Below the pieces are notes generated by a model that was not told the origin of the DNA, searched no databases, and saw only the letters and a list, made by a program, of their open reading frames with translations. A program made the translations under genes and the position numbers. This document shows positions 1-11,600 of a DNA stretch of 64,000 nt, one piece after another. Each line of letters starts with the position of its first letter. Position 1 is the first letter of the stretch. The stretch comes from Phoronis australis (lineage: Eukaryota; Phoronida; Phoronidae), in assembly GCA_002633005.1 (NCBI GenBank), contig NMRA01000458.1:140933-204932 (forward strand), given 5' to 3'.

Positions 1-239
1 GGAGGCCCATTGAACATCGCACGAGTCCCACAAGACTTTGTTGTGAAAGAACAGCCTCCCCGCAATTTCTGGTACTGTACACTTTTCGCGAATGCGGTCA
101 CTTTCTCAATGTGGGTGCTCCCTTGGTCATTCCTTGTATAGACATAATTTGTTATAGAGAGTGTCTTCAAACGGACTTGCGACCAGACCACGGCGCCCGC
201 CACAATAGCAATTCTTCGGAAAAAGAATTTTTTTCAAAA

Positions 240-283
240 ATATTACATGTACATGTACACAATATTACATGTACATGTACACT
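240..283. repeat. 22-bp direct duplication with internal palindrome
   Basis: Two adjacent copies of a 22-base unit (240-261 and 262-283) differ only in the last base. Each contains the 12-base palindrome TGTACATGTACA, so each copy can form a short cruciform. Function unknown. Confidence 0.8.
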
Positions 284-724
284 GTATGATATTGCGCAAG
301 ACAACTTTACTATACATCAGTTACGAACGTGTGGAGTGTAATAGAATGACACGGCATGACAGATGAGGTAAAAACGTTGCACGTCAATTCGCCTGAATAT
401 CAGGGTTGCGGCACCGCAGTATTTCCCCTAATCAAATCAAAACATATCTAAGAGTAAAGAAGCCAGGTACCTAAAGAAATCAGCTATAGAACTGCTCTTT
501 CAGCGGTGAATCCACCTAAAATGCTTGGCTACTTCAGAAGTGTCGACGGAAGCGCGCGCACAATAAATCCCCGCGCGTTTTGCCGATGAGCCACAGACTC
601 AGCAATTCACAATGCAAAAAAATTATATTTCCAGAGTGAACCCCACCTCATTTTTTTCCAAGTTGGTTTACTTGGGGTGTACACACGCTGGCGGTGCCGT
701 TTTGTTTTGCATGAGACGCTTTTG

Positions 725-811
725 TTTTTTTTTGTTTTTTTTTAATTTTTGGGTCCTGGCCCGAGGGGGGGTTTAAACCCCCTGAACCCCCCCCGTAGAT
801 CCGCCACTGAA
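725..811 (+). mobile_element. Terminal fragment of a GC-rich TIR element
   Basis: A T-rich run is followed by 'cctggcccgaggg', runs of G and C, and the end 'cgtagatccgccactg'. The same order of motifs occurs in the same orientation at 15081-15328, whose left end 'cagtggcagatctacg' is the inverted form of this end. I read it as the right end of a non-autonomous DNA transposon; the left end is not recognisable here. Confidence 0.55.
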
Positions 812-954
812 TACCCATTATTTAGTCGATGTGTAATCCTCCGCCTTTTCTAACAAAGAAAAGTTAAGTCATCGTTAGGAAAACAGTACGCTCGTGACAC
901 GCGCACGCGGCATTTCCTAAGTTTTTGCGACATCTCTCGGGAGATCATAGCTAG

Positions 955-1061
955 GTAGCAGCCACAGGCGCTTGGGTTTATCGCAAATGACGTCACTCAC
1001 TTATACATATATAATATTGAGTGACGTCATTTGCGATAAACCCAAGCGCCTGTGGTAGCAG
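955..1061. mobile_element. 94-bp perfect-hairpin MITE with 7-bp direct flanks
   Basis: Positions 962-999 and 1018-1055 are perfect reverse complements (38 of 38 bases) around an 18-base AT-only loop apart from two C. The hairpin is flanked on each side by 'gtagcag' (955-961 and 1055-1061, the second sharing one base with the arm), which looks like a target-site duplication. Each arm contains the palindrome TGACGTCA, the consensus CRE/ATF site. The lack of any arm mismatch implies a recent insertion or gene conversion. No coding capacity. Confidence 0.75.
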
Positions 1062-1444
1062 CAAAATTTCTTCTGAAATTCGGTTTGCTGGTATCCGCAA
1101 AATTCTAAAAACTTACAATGAAGTGAAACCAGTTCCGATAATTTGTTGTGACGTGTACACAACCTCGTGAAAGAACAACAGTTGATTGGAGAATAGGCGA
1201 AAAAAGAAAGTGGCCAATAGGTGACGCAATATTTCATGGCGCCAAAAGCCGTCGCTAAAGATTCCTTCACAACTTTAGCAGCAGAATAACGGTACAACGC
1301 CAATTTTCCAATACCGTTAGTTTACTCATGGAAGACTGTAGTTTTTAATGACACTAATTTTGTGTCAGATTTTATCTGGCCATTTTTTTTTACCCACATC
1401 GGTACAAAGCTGTAAGCTTAGTATACAGCTTTCATATATACCAA

Positions 1445-1621
1445 GGCTACCTCCTGATACCTGTAATACCTGTAATACCTGTCACGGACAGGATCATTGG
1501 GGATATGCTGGTGCATTAATCCCCTCCCCAGACCATCCCCGTGACAGCAGAAGGCGCAGAACTCCAGGGCTGACGTTGCCTGTAAGCATTTGATTAGACA
1601 GCACTCAGGCACGGCTACCTC
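1445..1621 (-). mobile_element. SINE-like element, copy 1, with 9-bp target-site duplication
   Basis: The element body (1454-1612) is bounded by identical 9-mers 'ggctacctc' at 1445-1453 and 1613-1621. Read on the minus strand it starts GTGCCTGAGTG and ends in about three copies of a 9-base tail repeat (TATTACAGG-like), the layout of a retroposed SINE. The interior can fold: 'ctgtcacgg' at 1479-1487 pairs with 'ccgtgacag' at 1539-1547, enclosing a second G-rich/C-rich pairing. A copy with one substitution in about 146 bases is at 45605-45755. I do not recognise the family, and A/B-box promoter motifs are at best very weak. Confidence 0.7.
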
Positions 1622-2237
1622 AGTCCTGATCACCATCATTAGCACCCCCGCCTAATTGTTGCAAGCTCTCATAAGCTCTGTCTCAAGTAGCAATTTGTGC
1701 TCATTAAAATTGTCACCAGTGTGGTTACAGGTAATTTGAACTTCGGAGGGAAATTTTCAATCACTACGGGAATGTTTTAGGCTTCATTGGGGGAATTTCG
1801 CGAGATTGAGAGGGGAATAGGGCCGATATCGGCTCCAAAGTCGAGGGATGAGAATTTGAACTCCACTTTTTTGGTCACTGTTAACTTTTTCATCAAGCGC
1901 GCGATCCACAAAATATTTCAACAGAGTCAAGTGAGTTACTAGTAGGCAAAGGCTAGCGCAAGACTGAGCGAAGCACGTGAGTATGGCGCGTGACACTTGC
2001 GAAATAGCATGGGAAGGTATCAGGTGAAATTTGTAAGATTTGTGTCCCTTGGTCTTTTTATTCGTCAACATGCGTGATTTCACGTAACTTTCTCAAAATG
2101 GCACCTGGCCAGACTAAAATTCGAGCAAACCCGACAGATTTTCATCCAGTTCTAATTATCTTGACTGAATATCGTATCCAGACTTATGGTATGTGTTAAT
2201 CATAACTCCATGTGTATATATGCCTGTTTCATTTGAT

Positions 2238-2243
2238 TTTATT
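2238..2243 (-). promoter_or_regulatory. Candidate poly(A) signal for the BHMT-like gene
   Basis: AATAAA on the minus strand, about 400 bases after the stop at 2641-2643. Placement and orientation fit, but one hexamer in AT-rich DNA is weak evidence. Confidence 0.3.
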
Positions 2244-2640
2244 TCCTGTATTTTGAAATTCGTAAGTTTTTGTGGGGATTTACTATGGCCCCTGTATGCC
2301 TACGGCGCATCTAGAGCGATGTCATTGACTACGCGGAATACAACTATGCGATAAGCCAACAGAGCTATCGTAGCGAGCCTCGTTTTGGAACGCGCCTCCT
2401 GTCGGCGTGAATCAGGTCTATAGAAGTCTGGACACGGGCTCTTAACAATGCTACAGACTTGGGAGTTATATGGGTCCTAGCAACAGACTAAGCATGACTT
2501 TTCAACTCAACTATCGTTACAAAACACCACCATTAGAGATCGATATATGTGAAAAATTGTCTATCATATATCCGGTATAGGTCTACCGCACTAAACTCTT
2601 TGGATACTTATCCTGCAACAAAACTAAAAGGGTTAAAGTT

Positions 2641-5600
2641 TCATTGACTTTGTGTCATTTTGTTCTGCAAAGGATCGTTTCTTATTTTAACTTTTGATTT
2701 ATCCCCTAGAAGCACGTGCTGCGACATGTCTGGCGAATATTTCGAAGCAGGCGGCCGCCGACCGTATTCCTCAGCTAACGTGCGAAGTGAATTTGCACTG
2801 GCGCCACAACAAAGACCGATGTACTGCACCCCAAGCTGTTTAGCTTGCGCGGCAAAGTTAGCAATGTCCGCACGCGACGTAGCAACGCATGATAGGTTGA
2901 CATGAAATACATTAGTGCCATCTTTGGGATCTTTTAATGTGTGGTAGCTCAGGCTGTCGTCAGTGGTGCGAAAACAGACAGGAAGGCTTGCCAAAGGTCC
3001 CTGAAATTTAATTAAAAGATATCATATTAACCACTTCGTCAGCAATAAAGAATAGGTGACATACTGGTCAAAATGTTGTTGACTTACAGGCGGTTGAATA
3101 GCCCATTCTCTGTCATTGATCATTGATTTTATTCGAAGAACCATTCCTTCAGCTCCAGTATGCGGAAAACGACTATCTTAAAAAAAAAAAGAAAATATTA
3201 CGAGTTTTGCTCTGACTTTCGTTATTGCTAATCTTTTTCTCTGGTATGTTTGTCGACTTGAGAACATGAAACAACAACAGTTTCGTTTATTTTATCCTCT
3301 TTGTCACAAAAGTCTCCAAAATCGTCTGAATTACGGTACTCTGGCCTTACATATAATATTTGTTTGCACCAGCTTCTTACCGCGGAAAGGAATACTTCAG
3401 TTTATCTTTACCTTAGCGGTCTCTTCAAATTGACTGAGGGGTTTTAGCTTGTCAATCAAACTATGAACTAGACTAAAATTCTAAAATCAAGTTTTAGGTG
3501 TGATGCACGTGTATCAATGCAGGTTACCGTATGTGCGACGTGTATTTAAACACATGTACCCTCGANGGAAAAATGGTGGAGCTCTTTCTTAACTTGTATG
3601 GCTACAAAGTCATCTGTTGACTTTAAAATTGGTATAAGAGGAGCAAGCGACTGCACTTCACTCACATATTCAAGGGTTCTTAGTGTGTGTCTGCAACTTT
3701 AAAAAGTTCCCACCATGACCCTGTGTCTCAAAAAGAGATTTATTAATACATCTTCAGAGATTTAATAGCGTTTCGTATACCTGTTGCCAAGAAACAAGCC
3801 AACATTTTTTTAAAATCATTTTTCTGTTATCGGAGTTGTACATAGGTGGAAGACCGTCTCCGCTATTGTTGTTTTACAAGTGCGATACCGAACAGTTGAG
3901 AGGAAAGTCCGGGGAGAGCCGCCTCTTTTTTCATTTGTGGAGGCTGTAGCAACAGCAGCTTGACCGAGAACGTCTCTGTGTTCTAATTTCCTAAAGACGG
4001 TTTGTGTACCATACCAGAGTGTGCAATACCAGTGTCGGGAACATGCGATTCTGTCTGGAGCCACACTTTGTGCGGCATATTTCAAGGAGTCGTGTTTCGA
4101 CAAAGACAAAAGCGGTGTGACGGTATATGTAAGTGTATTTGCAAATTTTATAAATAACAAAGAAACTGCTTCCATTCTAGAGCGAGTGATGGAAGTCTTT
4201 CATACCCGGCCCAAGTCGAGTGCTGCGACACATAGACTTATGCATTGTAACCATTCCATCATGGCAACAGTAAACTGGAGTGACCCAGGTTTACTGTGGC
4301 CTTTGTCAGTGATTATTAAGTGTCTATTTTGCATAATAGTTGTCCAGTTCTCGCTCAAAGTCGTCATCGTTTTCTGATCTGCCATTGCAATTGATTGTCA
4401 ACTGACCATTCAAACGTCTTCCACCCATTACATCATTTGGCGGGAAACTTGAAAATAACTATTTTTTAAATTAAAAAAAATCGTGACTATTTGGCGTAAA
4501 AAGTGCTTATTTGGTTACATTTTATGGTATTCATATCCTATTAGCTAACTGAAACCTCAAAAACTAAGAAAATGCGTGGTGGGAACTCATTTAAGTTTGA
4601 ATGGCAACTATTGAACAAAGTATTAACTTGCGACCGCAAATAAGATGACAACACACACAGCAGTCCCGAGAAAGTATTGAAATCTTGTCACATCTTCCAC
4701 ACCTTCGTTTCGCATGTCAGAATTATAAAACCCTAGTTTCCGAAAGAGCTCATACGGTGGCTTTAATTAGTGGGGATTCTTTCGGAAATACCGGTATATG
4801 TGAAACTTCACTGTAATTCGAGACATGCGCCTGTATGGCAAACACTTCAGTAAAACCGTAGAGCAAGCTGACTATTGACCCCTTGTGTTACAACACGGTT
4901 GTTGATGTTCTTTTAAGTTGGAGTGAACTGATTAAACTAAATGCACAAACATCAGACATATCCCTATGTCTATAAGTTTGGCGCAACCCCGTCGTCAGGT
5001 ACGGCAAATAAAACGCAAACATCAGGCCGTTATCAAGTTGTCGTTTCCTTCGAAAATTGTTGTTGCCCTTCTCTTTGCAACGCTATCCTATGTCCACCAG
5101 TGACATGCGCCTATGTCCTGACCAGAACATTTGAACAAAAGTATTTTGAAAAACGCAATATTTCAGATATAGTTCATAGTCCCAAATAAGTGCAAATGAA
5201 CTGCTTTATTGTTGGACATAATCATAAATCAGCCGCGTTAGTCTAACGACGCCAGAGGCTTGTAGCAGATTTCCTGATCAGTGCATTCCATGTTTTGCTA
5301 TTTGGTTTCTATGGAATTACTGAAAAAATAATTCACGGATCACCACCGAACTTTCAGAACATGAGGGCGAATTCATATGCAAACCCTGTTATTTTCTGGT
5401 GAAACGGACACAAGTGGCACTGCTGTTTTAAAATCACTGGGGATTCATAGGCATGCCGTAGTTTTCGACTGCATGACCACAAAGAGCAAACTATAACTGA
5501 ATTTTGCATTACGCCTCGTAAGGACTCTACAATAAAATGCGAATTTTTTTTGAAATAGCGAATAAATCACGAAAATAGGCTTGGCGATGAATTCATGACA

Positions 5601-8600
5601 TCAGTGTGAGAATATTACCTGTTTGTTTCGACATGGAATCTTTCAGTTTAGGGTCAAATTGGTATGCACCTGTGGTAGTGCTGCGACTTGGCTGACAATG
5701 TCTAATATTAGTTAGATCTTAACGGGTCAGATTATGCACTCACAATAAAAACGTTTCTCCGATAGAAAATAATGTTCGTTTAGTAATGAGTATTTACGTA
5801 CCTTATATGTCTTTCTGACACTTCGAAGAAGTTTAAGCATAGTTTCCGGTCCACGGCCACAATTAAATCCTACAACACTCGCCCCAGCTTCCTTTAATCT
5901 GGTAAGAGCTTCTGCGAAAGGAACGCCGTCGAATGTAGTAGTCTCCAAAGCAGTTGATAAAGTCACAACTGCTGGCAACCCTGAAACAATCGAATTAAAG
6001 TTTTAAAGTCTGAGTCTGCACGGGAATCGGTCTGCCACGGGTTAAGTGTTTTATCCTGACTAATTAGTGCCAAGGTCTACCGGTGGTAAGTCTAGGACAC
6101 ACATACTTTTTGTTTGCTCTGAAAATGCCAAGAATTAACTTCCGGCTGGGTAAGAAATCATCTGGGTCGTGTCGTGTGTGAGACCCACCCTAATAATAGT
6201 TCATTTAATTGCCAGGAAAATAATGCAAATTTTGGACTAAGATAGAAAAGTTTGGGCAAGTGGCACATTCATATGAGTATTCCCAATTTGCTAATTTGCT
6301 GAGAACAGTTTCATGGTGTTCCCCTAAAACGGTGTACCTCTAAATGCTTAGAGAGTTCTTTGAACACTGTAAAGAATTTTGACTGTGCTGTCACTACCAG
6401 TCATCTACGTTAAAACATATTTGTCCTGCAAACAGCATGTTTCTTCACATTGTCGAGGTGCTTTCTGCGAAAAAAAAAATGAGTGAGTTATTTCCGTTTC
6501 ACTCAAGAAGATGAGTTACAGCACAATAGTTCACAGCACTGCCCGTAGGAGCGCTAGCCTCTAGGTTTAGTTCTGACGCCTTACTTCATCAAAAAGCTGC
6601 TCAGATTAATAACCTGATCCGCTTTAATGAGATTAACGCACTTCATTTTTGCCTCATCGTCATATTTTCAACTCATTAAGGGGATGATGATTTATTTTTG
6701 GCAACTTAAATCGTATGATAAAGATGTAGGCGCTGGATAAAATGGCGAAACTTGGAGCACCGCCGATAGTGAACTTCACTTCAGTGATGATAGCCAACGC
6801 TTGCTAGTATGAGCGACGAGCAGGTGAGGTCGTAGAAAGTGACCACCGTCTCCAGCTGGCCACAGCAGAGACTATTTTTACCACGCCCCCTAGGACCGCA
6901 CGCAGTGTTAAAAATGGCCAGTTGCCGATTTGGGCAACTGAACGAAGGGCTGCTCGAAGAAAAAGTTTGATTACGGGAGTGCTTGTTCGAGTTGGAAGGA
7001 ATTAAAGACATCAACGGCCTCCTAAGGTGTACCTCTATGCACAAAAGGTCTTATAACGACATGACTGACTTTTTAATCAGTGTGAGGCATAATTCGCTTA
7101 AAAGTTTCCGACGTATGAACCTCCTATAGGAGCTTGACCGTCTCTACTGGGGCCACCTATAAACGGTGGTCACTGTCTAGCGAGGTCGATGCTCAAATTA
7201 CTAAACCGCTTACAGGTTACGACCCCAAAACATTTAATGTCTTTTGATGGCTTAAACTGTTTTACGGGAATTGGATAAGGCTAATAAAAGTCAGACAAAT
7301 CTGCCAACAGCTCTAAGTCAAAAGACAGGCATCTGTAGGCTGTTCGATAGGAGATACATACCAAGAATCAACTTTGGGTTATAACCTCTTCGAAAAAGAG
7401 GCTCCCGAAGAAAACGTCGTCAAAGGCAATGAAGAAGGCAAGACAGCAAGAAAGAATTGGGTTGATCTATGGCAACACAGGAGTGTACTGCAAACGATTC
7501 ATGTGACTGCATTTAATGCGGTATCTGTTTACGAATCGTGTCATCGTTCGCTAGTCCCTTGGAGAATGCAGTGTATTTATGAAATAACCCCTACCATTTC
7601 CATATTTCTTGATCGTTTCTAATCCGATCATAGCCTCGCCAAAGTTTGATATAGTCTCCAAAACAATGTAGTCAGCATTCGCTTGCACAATCCATTCAAT
7701 TTGCTCCTGAAAGCAACACAAACCATGACATTGTTTAAGGTTACATTGAATTTGTAAATACTTCATTTAGCGTTAATTTACACATTTCAGAGACTTATTA
7801 GAGGGGTTGAATATTAATATCCATACTGTCACTTTTATTCGTTCATTCACTATATCCTGAATGTTGAACAATGTTACACTGCCGACAATGAGGGCCCTCA
7901 TGGAAATTAGAAAGAACTGATGAGCTACCCTTATTGTAAATATTACATTAATAAAAATAAACTTTTCTAGGTTACCAGTTCATTTTCGTTTTATGCAATT
8001 TTTGAGTTTTCTTCATGAAAATGACAAAAGCCCTATTAGTTGAGAGTCCCCCCAGCAAAAGTTACACAGTTGAAAAACAATTATTAAAAGCGCATAACGC
8101 ATATTATTTGAAAAATTCATGTGAATACGTTCGCCTTTTTTGAGACGTTCTAAGATCCTACATAACCTTAACATGCTGAAAAAAAAATTTGTTGGGGGTG
8201 TCCCCCAAACCACTTTGGGATACTTCGATTTCCATGAGTCTTGCCGGCCGGATACCCACATTCCGTCATTTATGCACATGCCCTGCGCAATCGCCGAATC
8301 GGAATATGCAATAAAAAAATTCAGCATGTAGAAAGCTGTCGTGTTGGAGATGACTCAATGTGTAAAAAAATCATCAATTTTTGATTTACGTGTTTATATG
8401 TCTTTCAAAATAGACTAAAAGAGGCCTGGAAAGAGAAAAACAGACTAAATTGCGTTATTCAGAGTAGTACTCTGCCTCTGAAACAGAATTCAACCTGCTC
8501 ACCAAGTATTTTCACGGTTTGTTCGTAAAGATTTTGAATTTCTATTGATGTCAAAGCATCTTTCTTTCTGTTCCAAACTTCAAAAAAAACGATCTGTCAA

Positions 8601-11600
8601 CTGCTGTCACATCCAGTCGTCGCTTTTTCTCCAACAAGGTAAAGCATGTCTTCTTACTTGGTATGGCAAGACACAAGGCGTTCCCCTTACGAGGGAAATG
8701 TGACCTTTAATCTTTGGTGTATATAAAACAATGGCACTCCCATTAAGAGGCTAACTGTTTAAATTAGTTACAAAGGTATCGTATTCAGGGGCAGATACAG
8801 CCGGGATTTTGAGTCGGGGGGGGGGGGGGGGGNAGAGTTGAGTACTAGCCAGGATTTTGCCCGTCAGACATTCGGACCCCCGTACATGTAATATAAGAGA
8901 ATTTTAGGGGGGAGGGCATGGCCCCCTTGCCTCCCCCCCCCTTAAATCCGCCTTTGGTAGTATTCAAATATATTTTAAAATGCACTTGGAATTATTTATT
9001 TTTGGAAAATTGCTTGCTTCACTGGCTTGTCTCAAAGTGTGCTGTCGACCACAGATTCAGAGTTCATTACACATGATAATCTGCCGTTAATATTCGTCTT
9101 GTCAATCAGGTCTTTGTGGAATGACTGTGAGCGCTTGCGCGCATTTTTCTATTGAAGTGGGAGGGAGATTAGAAACTCTAGTAACTCCGTTTTCCCGGTG
9201 TGCGTATTTCAAAAACCGGCGGTGAATTGTGTGATAAATTCCCAGAAATTCCATCACGGGGGAAATAAATAACTCTGTTCTAGACGTTGCGAGATGGTAC
9301 TTTCGTCAGGAATTGGTTAAAGGATATTTTGACAGCTTTCACGTTCCCTGTCTCTTTAAAGTAGTGGTACATTTCCAGGAGAATCCCTGGTCTAATTCAA
9401 AGCATGGCGTTCAACTTCGGCTTTTTAAGAGATATATACCCAAGTAAATTGTACAACCTTAAACATTGCTTCACATTTTGCATGCGTTTCCGTGTCTTTG
9501 GGGTCATAAACGTTTGTATTGCACAAATCTCCCGCCATGAGTGTCCCCGTTTCATCTGCCACCTGGCGAGCGATCTTTAAAGCTTGCACGTTCAGCTTCT
9601 CAAGTTCATCTTCCTTACCGACCGTTTGCATTTTTTCCCGATGAGCATAGTACTAAATAAAAATCACAAAAGAGAACACTATACTAATAACGAGAGTGAT
9701 ATCATTTATTAGGTAACTCGTACGCTAACACTATTTGCACGCAAGTGGACGAGAATGCGTGCATTGTTCAACGCACATTCTCCTGTTAAGTTCTTGGCAC
9801 ATCACAGGCTTGATGGCCCATCAAAGAATTTGGTGGTCTGGTTGCTCTTCATGGGCTTGTATTGGATGATATAATTGCTGGCGTAACAACGCGCCTATTA
9901 AACGTACGAGTTTCAAAGTAAAAAGGAACAATAAGTGAGGCAAACGACCAACATGAGTGTATTTAAAAATGAACAGTAAATATTATCCGTCTTCGAAATT
10001 TCAAAGTCGTTGCATTCTTAGAGAAAGTATCGAAAATGTTTTCTTCAGCATCGCGATATATATTGAGCATCGCGGCTGAACCACATACATTAATTAACTT
10101 TTATGAAAGGACGGTTTAGTCACAGCCTGGCTTAGGCGCGCTCATAGCGTTGGGGTGACAAAAGGTCAAATGTTAGCGCACCAGTTGCCTCTTGTCAGGA
10201 AGAAAACACATTTCCATATTGTAATCGCTGCTTATAGGCAGCTTTTGAATCATTCTTTCAAAGATATTGGAACAAGGTTCTGTTTTGAATGACTGAAAGT
10301 CGCTGATACATTATAAGAATCACTTAACGAAATACAATTAGCTAAAACTGATATTCTGGCCCACTATTAAAATTGTTCCCATAGTCCCCATCGAGAACTT
10401 TTCCTCTTGTTTTCCAAGTTTTTAGGTGTTCACAATCAAAAATCTTATTACGAGTAGGTGAAAGAATGAGTTTCATTACTCAAATGCTTAGTTCCTAGTG
10501 TTTGGAACTGCCGGAGCTTAAATCAGTCACATGGCACCACATGAAACTGTAAATTACACCAATGGAAAGATCGCGCAGAGTGTAAAAATTCTTTCATCAT
10601 TGGGGGCTTACTGTAAAAGCTAGTACTACGTCACTTCCAGCGTGAACAAACTCCTCATGCATGATCTTCACGAGATCTGGTCTGTCCAACACAACTTCCG
10701 GAACGAAAGCACCGGCTTTAAGGTAGCCGCGTCTTTCGAATTCATACTGGTAGCCTTCACCAATTACAATGTTTTCGCCGCTTTCAATTCTTGCCACGAG
10801 ACCTAAAATGTTAAAAAATATGTAGAAACAAATCAAAGCCACCGATGTCACCATCACCGACTGGATTCAATTTTCTAGTCTCAAGCCAGTGGAGTAATTT
10901 ACTCCTTCTTACAGTACCTAGCACACGAGTTCGCTGTGGTAAGCGAAATAAGATTCGAAAAGAATCCACTACTTTTTTGAAGAGTCTCTGCGGGATATTT
11001 TGGACGCAAAATCGAAAAACTGAGGCTTCCGAAAAGGGGTCTTTCGAAAATCTGCTGAACTGATTTGCAGTCCAGGCCAGATACCCTCATTAGTGAGCCG
11101 ATACTACGAGGATACACGTGAGTTGGTTGCACTAACCAAAAATTTTGTCACTCAATGATATACCATTATCATTGTTTAAAGAAAATACCTTGAAGCGCTC
11201 ATGATAGAAAATAAAAGGCGAAAGAGGAAAAGTTATTAACTACAAGGTGGTTGGGTAGTTTTGACCTTTGAACTCTGGTTTGGCCATTAGTTTGATTTCG
11301 TATCAATAAAATAACGTCAGAGATGGACTCCGCGTCATATTAAATGTCAGGCTTGCCTTGCCCTGTAAGCCATGGAATTGAAAATATGATAATGTATCCC
11401 ATCCCAATTCAAGATGGCAGATGCCCCTTAGTTCATATGAAAAAAGTTCAAAAGGTCGCTCAAAGTGCAGCCAAACTAACATTGTTTTCGTGATAATGTT
11501 TAATATTTTTCAAAACAAGAACCTTACAGTAATCAAAATTGCAGTGTTCTCTTACTATGGGGGTATTGGAGCAACAATTAGGAAATAAATAGGGGTCGTT

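Larger units (their letters stand above)
1..2640. other. Intergenic DNA downstream of the BHMT-like gene
   Basis: I see no gene here. The stretch holds a 22-bp direct duplication at 240-283 (each unit contains the palindrome TGTACATGTACA), the end of a GC-rich TIR element at 725-811, a perfect hairpin insertion at 962-1055 and a SINE-like element at 1454-1612. Short open frames on both strands show no family resemblance. On the minus strand AATAAA (plus-strand tttatt at 2238-2243) lies about 400 bases past the BHMT-like stop and could be its poly(A) signal. Confidence 0.6.

Noticed and set aside
1418-1645. Cys-rich minus-strand frame shared with 45582-45824
   Set aside because: It is shared only because both copies of the SINE-like element are nearly identical; flanking codons differ and there is no start or stop conservation.
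3816-4385. Overlapping frames of about 120 codons on both strands
   Set aside because: They are within a BHMT-like intron, have no recognisable motif and do not splice in phase with the gene.
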